9,172 nt of DNA, taken from positions 1 to 9,172 of the forward strand of contig WRBG01000072.1 in NCBI GenBank assembly GCA_009784635.1, given 5' to 3'. This document shows positions 6,083 through 9,172 of this stretch, piece by piece; the stretch's first letter is position 1, and each line of letters starts with the position of its first letter. The notes under the pieces are model-generated. The model made no database searches. It was not told the DNA's origin and saw only the letters and a list, made by a program, of their open reading frames with translations. The position numbers were made by a program, and so were the translations under genes. The stretch comes from Bacteroidales bacterium (GTDB lineage: Bacteria > Bacteroidota > Bacteroidia > Bacteroidales > UBA932).

Positions 6083-7360
6083 ATGAAATTTCTTTGCACA
6101 CTTTCCCGTATTGTGATTGGTCTGCTGTTTATCTTTTCCGGACTTACCAAGGCGATTGACCCGGTAGGTTTTGGATTTGTGATGGCCGAATACCTAAAGG
6201 CGCTTGGACTCCAATTCTTTACTCCCTTGGCTATAACCGGAGGAATCGCTCTTTCGGCGTTTGAATTTCTGTTGGGGGCATCCCTGTTGGTCGGCTTGCA
6301 AGTACGCCTCTCCGCGTTTTTCTCTATGCTGATTATGGTTTTCTTTACTTTCTTTACCCTGTGGGTGGCGATTGTTAATCCGGTGCAGCATTGCGGCTGC
6401 TTTGGAGACGTAATCCATCTTTCCAATTGGGAGACGTTTTTCAAAAATTTGATATTCACTCCATTTACCCTACTTCTTGTTTGGCAGCGAAAGCGTTTTG
6501 AACCTGTCACCTTTAAAAAATGGGAGTGGGGTACCATCGCCATCTTTGGCATTGCATCCGTACTGCTCTCCCTTCATTGTTACCGGCACTTGCCCTTGAT
6601 GGATTTTACCGGCTTCAAAACAGGCAACAACATTCCCCAAGCCATGACCATTCCGGAAGGAGCCCCCCTGCGCCAGTACCAAACCACGTTCACCTATCAA
6701 AAGGACTCAAAGACCCAAACATTTACCTTGGACCAGCTTCCCGATTCCAGTTGGACCTACGTTTCGCATAAAACCAAACTGATTCATGCCGGAACCATTC
6801 CGGAGATTCCTCAATTTGACATAAGCACCTACCGGCAAAATCGTTACGTAACCGATTCCCTGCTGGCGATTAAAGGATACCTGCTGGCGTTAAGCCTTCC
6901 TTATGCCGACAAAGCCAAGGCAGGCGCTATTAAAAAAGCAGCCCTTCTTTCCCAAGAGGTGGCCGGCATCCCCTTTATCGTCATTTCGGGTTCGGGAGAG
7001 GGCCAAACAGCCGCCTTGTTACAGGAACACGGATTGGATGCGCCCGCCTATTTTTTGGATGCCAAAGTCCTGTATACCATGGTTCGCTCCAACCCCGGAC
7101 TAAGCCTCCTCTACGATGCCACCGTGGTGGCCAAGTGGAGCGCTTTTGATATTCCTTCCCCCGCCGCTCTAAAGCAATTGATGGGCCGTGATTGGGAAGT
7201 AGCGGCAGCAAAATCAAGAATCAGAGAAAACCTGACTATAGAGATTATGGCAATCGGACTGTTGTTGCTCTTTGCCTTGCTGCACTCTGTCTTTCATCGC
7301 CATCATACCCGCAAGTCCAACCGTCATGATACAGACCCATCAGTCTCTAAAGCAGTATAA
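6083..7360 (+). CDS. DoxX/MauE-like membrane protein fused to a thioredoxin-like domain
   Basis: A 425-residue protein. The N-terminal part looks DoxX/MauE-like, with membrane segments near 5-21, 49-71, 78-98, 122-134 and 149-165, and the conserved loop HCGCFGD at 103-109, whose C104 and C106 could form a redox pair. A soluble part (about 166-383) ends in a thioredoxin-like fold marked by GYLLALSLPYADKA (265-278), then GIPFIVISGSG and RSNPGLSLLYDATVVAKW (335-352). There is no CxxC in it, so it is probably non-catalytic or uses the loop cysteines. A last membrane helix lies near 384-402, followed by a His/Arg-rich tail. This architecture is common in Bacteroidetes; the function is not established to my knowledge. 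The ATG at 6083 is preferred because the longer frame runs back into tmk. Its 3' end overlaps murB by 35 bp. Confidence 0.82.
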   Translation: MKFLCTLSRIVIGLLFIFSGLTKAIDPVGFGFVMAEYLKALGLQFFTPLAITGGIALSAFEFLLGASLLVGLQVRLSAFFSMLIMVFFTFFTLWVAIVNPVQHCGCFGDVIHLSNWETFFKNLIFTPFTLLLVWQRKRFEPVTFKKWEWGTIAIFGIASVLLSLHCYRHLPLMDFTGFKTGNNIPQAMTIPEGAPLRQYQTTFTYQKDSKTQTFTLDQLPDSSWTYVSHKTKLIHAGTIPEIPQFDISTYRQNRYVTDSLLAIKGYLLALSLPYADKAKAGAIKKAALLSQEVAGIPFIVISGSGEGQTAALLQEHGLDAPAYFLDAKVLYTMVRSNPGLSLLYDATVVAKWSAFDIPSPAALKQLMGRDWEVAAAKSRIRENLTIEIMAIGLLLLFALLHSVFHRHHTRKSNRHDTDPSVSKAV

Positions 7361-8336
7361 TACCTTTGGTATAGACCATAGCTCCCGTTATTTTGTCAAG
7401 GCATCTTCCGCAGCGGAAATTAAAGAAGCCCTAAGGGAGGCCCGGCGTATGGAACTGCCTGTATTGGTACTTGGCGGAGGCAGCAATATACTTTTTACCC
7501 AAGATTTTGACGGGATGGTGGTTAAACCCGAACTCTTGGGCATAGAGCTTACAGACCGGCAGTCGGACCGGATTACAGTGGCTGCCGGAGCCGGCGTGGT
7601 GTGGGATGATTTGGTGGTTTGGTGTGTAGACCGCGGTTGGGGGGGACTGGAAAACCTTTCCCATATTCCGGGTACGGTGGGCGCGGCGCCTGTGCAAAAC
7701 ATAGGCGCTTACGGAGCAGAAGTCGGGGACGCCATTGATAGGGTAGAGGGCATATATATAGATACCCTTGAGCCTTTTGTCTTCTTGGCTGCGGACTGCG
7801 CTTTTGGCTACCGGAGCAGTATTTTTAAGACGGAATTAAAAGGCCGTATTTTGATTACCCGTGTCTTTTTCAGCCTGTCTGCCCATCCCCAATCCAATAC
7901 CGATTACGGAAGGATTGAGCAGGAATTGCAAAACCAGCCCGATAAATCCGTACACAGCGTCCGGCAGGCCATCATTGCCATCCGCAGCCAAAAACTGCCC
8001 GACCCCGCAAAGATTGGAAACGCAGGGAGTTTCTTTAAAAATCCCGTAGTAACTGAATCCTTGGCCTCCCAAATTCGGGCGGATTACCCCCAAATACCGC
8101 TTTATCCGGCCGATGTTTCCGGATATTGTAAATTGCCTGCCGCATTCCTAATAGAAAAGGCCGGATGGAAAGGGGTACGCAGAGGCCGGGTTGGGGTACA
8201 TACAGACCAGCCCTTGGTGTTGCTCGCTTACGAGGGAGCGAAAGGGCAGGAAGTGCTTGACTTGTCGCTGCTTATCTGTGAATCAGTGCAAGAAAAATTC
8301 GGGATATTGTTGGAACCGGAGGTGAATATTTTATAG
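7326..8336 (+). CDS. murB: UDP-N-acetylenolpyruvoylglucosamine reductase
   Basis: A 336-residue flavoenzyme that reduces UDP-GlcNAc-enolpyruvate to UDP-MurNAc with NADPH in early peptidoglycan synthesis, in the cytoplasm. The FAD-binding part shows NTFGID (12-17), LGGGSNIL (49-56) and IPGTVGAAPVQNIGAYGAE (114-132). The catalytic region shows GYRSSIF (161-167, with R163), GNAGSFFKNP (231-240, with proton donor S235) and the C-terminal LEPEVN (329-334). The YRSS motif and the length fit the type I (E. coli-like) form. The ATG at 7326 lies inside the 3' end of the DoxX-like gene (35-bp overlap in another frame), so translation is probably coupled. Longer starts add residues without family similarity. 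Its stop TAG directly abuts the infB stop on the other strand. Confidence 0.96.
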   Translation: MIQTHQSLKQYNTFGIDHSSRYFVKASSAAEIKEALREARRMELPVLVLGGGSNILFTQDFDGMVVKPELLGIELTDRQSDRITVAAGAGVVWDDLVVWCVDRGWGGLENLSHIPGTVGAAPVQNIGAYGAEVGDAIDRVEGIYIDTLEPFVFLAADCAFGYRSSIFKTELKGRILITRVFFSLSAHPQSNTDYGRIEQELQNQPDKSVHSVRQAIIAIRSQKLPDPAKIGNAGSFFKNPVVTESLASQIRADYPQIPLYPADVSGYCKLPAAFLIEKAGWKGVRRGRVGVHTDQPLVLLAYEGAKGQEVLDLSLLICESVQEKFGILLEPEVNIL

Positions 8337-9172
8337 CTACTGCAACTTGCGCTTGATTTCCACAATGGTATAAGCTTCAATCATGTCGCTGATTTTTATA
8401 TCGTTAAAACCGTCTATATTCAATCCGCAGTCGTAGCCGGCAGCCACTTCTTTCACGTCGTCCTTAAAGCGTTTAAGCGAGCCTAAGGTTCCGGTATACA
8501 CCACAATCCCGTCTCGAATTACCCGTATTTTGGCATTGCGGGTAATTTTACCCTCCTTGACCATACATCCGGCAATAGTACCCACTTTAGAAATCTTAAA
8601 GGTTTCCCGCACCTCTACCGCAGCGGTTACTTCTTCTTTCTGTTCGGGGGCCAACATGCCTTCTATACCGCTCTTGACTTCATTGATTGCATCGTAAATA
8701 ACAGAATATAAGCGGATTTCGATTTCTTCTTTCTCGGCCAATTTGCGTGCTGCCGCAGAGGGACGCACTTGGAAGCCAATAATAATGGCGTTGGAGGCGG
8801 CGGCCAGCAGAATATCGGACTCGGAAATGGCCCCAACCGCTTTGTGGATGACTTCTACTTGAATTTCTTCGGTAGAAAGTTTAATCAGCGAGTCGGCAAG
8901 GGCTTCGATTGACCCGTCCACATCTCCTTTTACAATTACATTAAGTTGCTGGAAGTTTCCAATGGCTATCCGGCGACCAATCTCCTCTAAGGTAATATGC
9001 TTTTGGGTACGGATATTTTGGATGCGTTGGAGTTGTTCCCTTTTGTTGGCCAAGTCGCGGGCTTCCCGCTCGTCGGCTACCACGTTAAAGAGTTCTCCGG
9101 CGGTAGGGGCTCCGTTGAGTCCCAGCATGGAAACCGGCATAGAAGGACCGGCTTCCTCAATTTTTTGTCCCC
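8337..9172 (-). CDS. infB: Translation initiation factor IF-2, C-terminal part (5' partial)
   Basis: The frame stays open to the right edge of the window, giving 277 residues of a protein that is usually much longer; the GTPase G domain lies outside. IF-2 delivers fMet-tRNA to the 30S subunit. The visible part starts in the second beta-barrel domain (EEAGPSMPVSMLGLNGAP). It continues through the C1 domain (LNVIVKGDVDGSIEALADSL, then HKAVGAISESDILLAAAS and GFQVRPSAAARKLAE). It ends with the C2 fMet-tRNA-binding domain (GTIAGCMVKEGKITRN, then GYDCGLNIDGFNDIKISD). An internal Met at 9140 is not the start. It is convergent with murB with zero bases between the stops. Confidence 0.97.
   Translation of the reverse strand, partial: GQKIEEAGPSMPVSMLGLNGAPTAGELFNVVADEREARDLANKREQLQRIQNIRTQKHITLEEIGRRIAIGNFQQLNVIVKGDVDGSIEALADSLIKLSTEEIQVEVIHKAVGAISESDILLAAASNAIIIGFQVRPSAAARKLAEKEEIEIRLYSVIYDAINEVKSGIEGMLAPEQKEEVTAAVEVRETFKISKVGTIAGCMVKEGKITRNAKIRVIRDGIVVYTGTLGSLKRFKDDVKEVAAGYDCGLNIDGFNDIKISDMIEAYTIVEIKRKLQ

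Noticed and set aside
7272..7325. Longer murB start at 7272
   Set aside because: It adds 18 residues unlike MurB and lengthens the overlap with the upstream gene. The ATG at 7326 places NTFG at the usual distance from the N-terminus.

Overview
The window looks like a chromosomal piece of a Bacteroidota bacterium, most likely order Bacteroidales. Three things support this. Two start regions carry the TAnnTTTG -7 box typical of the phylum, and one also has a well-spaced TTTG -33 box. A DoxX-like membrane protein is fused to a thioredoxin-like domain of Bacteroidetes type. The peptide-modification genes match what I recall as the GG-Bacteroidales natural-product group. No genus can be named from the sequence alone, and no searches were run.

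The left half (about 1-4469, + strand) is AT-rich and accessory. It starts with the 3' end of a LuxR-type regulator that carries a second C-terminal helix-turn-helix. A good promoter at 427-458 then drives a small RiPP precursor (488-679) with a GG-ending leader and a core containing DTDADADG followed by CCCCSCGC. After a hairpin-bearing gap come a putative lipoprotein with a six-bladed beta-propeller (789-2027), a radical SAM/SPASM maturase (2039-3295) and, one base later, a pseudo-radical-SAM partner (3297-4469). The likely logic is that the maturase, perhaps helped by the pseudo-rSAM protein, crosslinks the Cys-rich core. A GG peptidase/exporter would then release it, and the envelope lipoprotein may bind or present the product. 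No peptidase or transporter is present here.

The right half (4509-9172) is GC-richer housekeeping DNA. It holds folP (minus), convergent with the cluster and divergent from a plus-strand run of tmk, the DoxX/thioredoxin-like gene and murB. The last two overlap by 35 bp. The 3' part of infB (minus) abuts murB with no intergenic base. folP and tmk share a 43-bp divergent promoter region in which the two -7 boxes stand back to back.

The most interesting part is 427-4469: a compact RiPP locus with an unusual polycysteine core, a radical SAM/pseudo-SAM enzyme pair and a beta-propeller lipoprotein of unknown role. The general family type is known to me. The product, its crosslinks and the lipoprotein's job are not.
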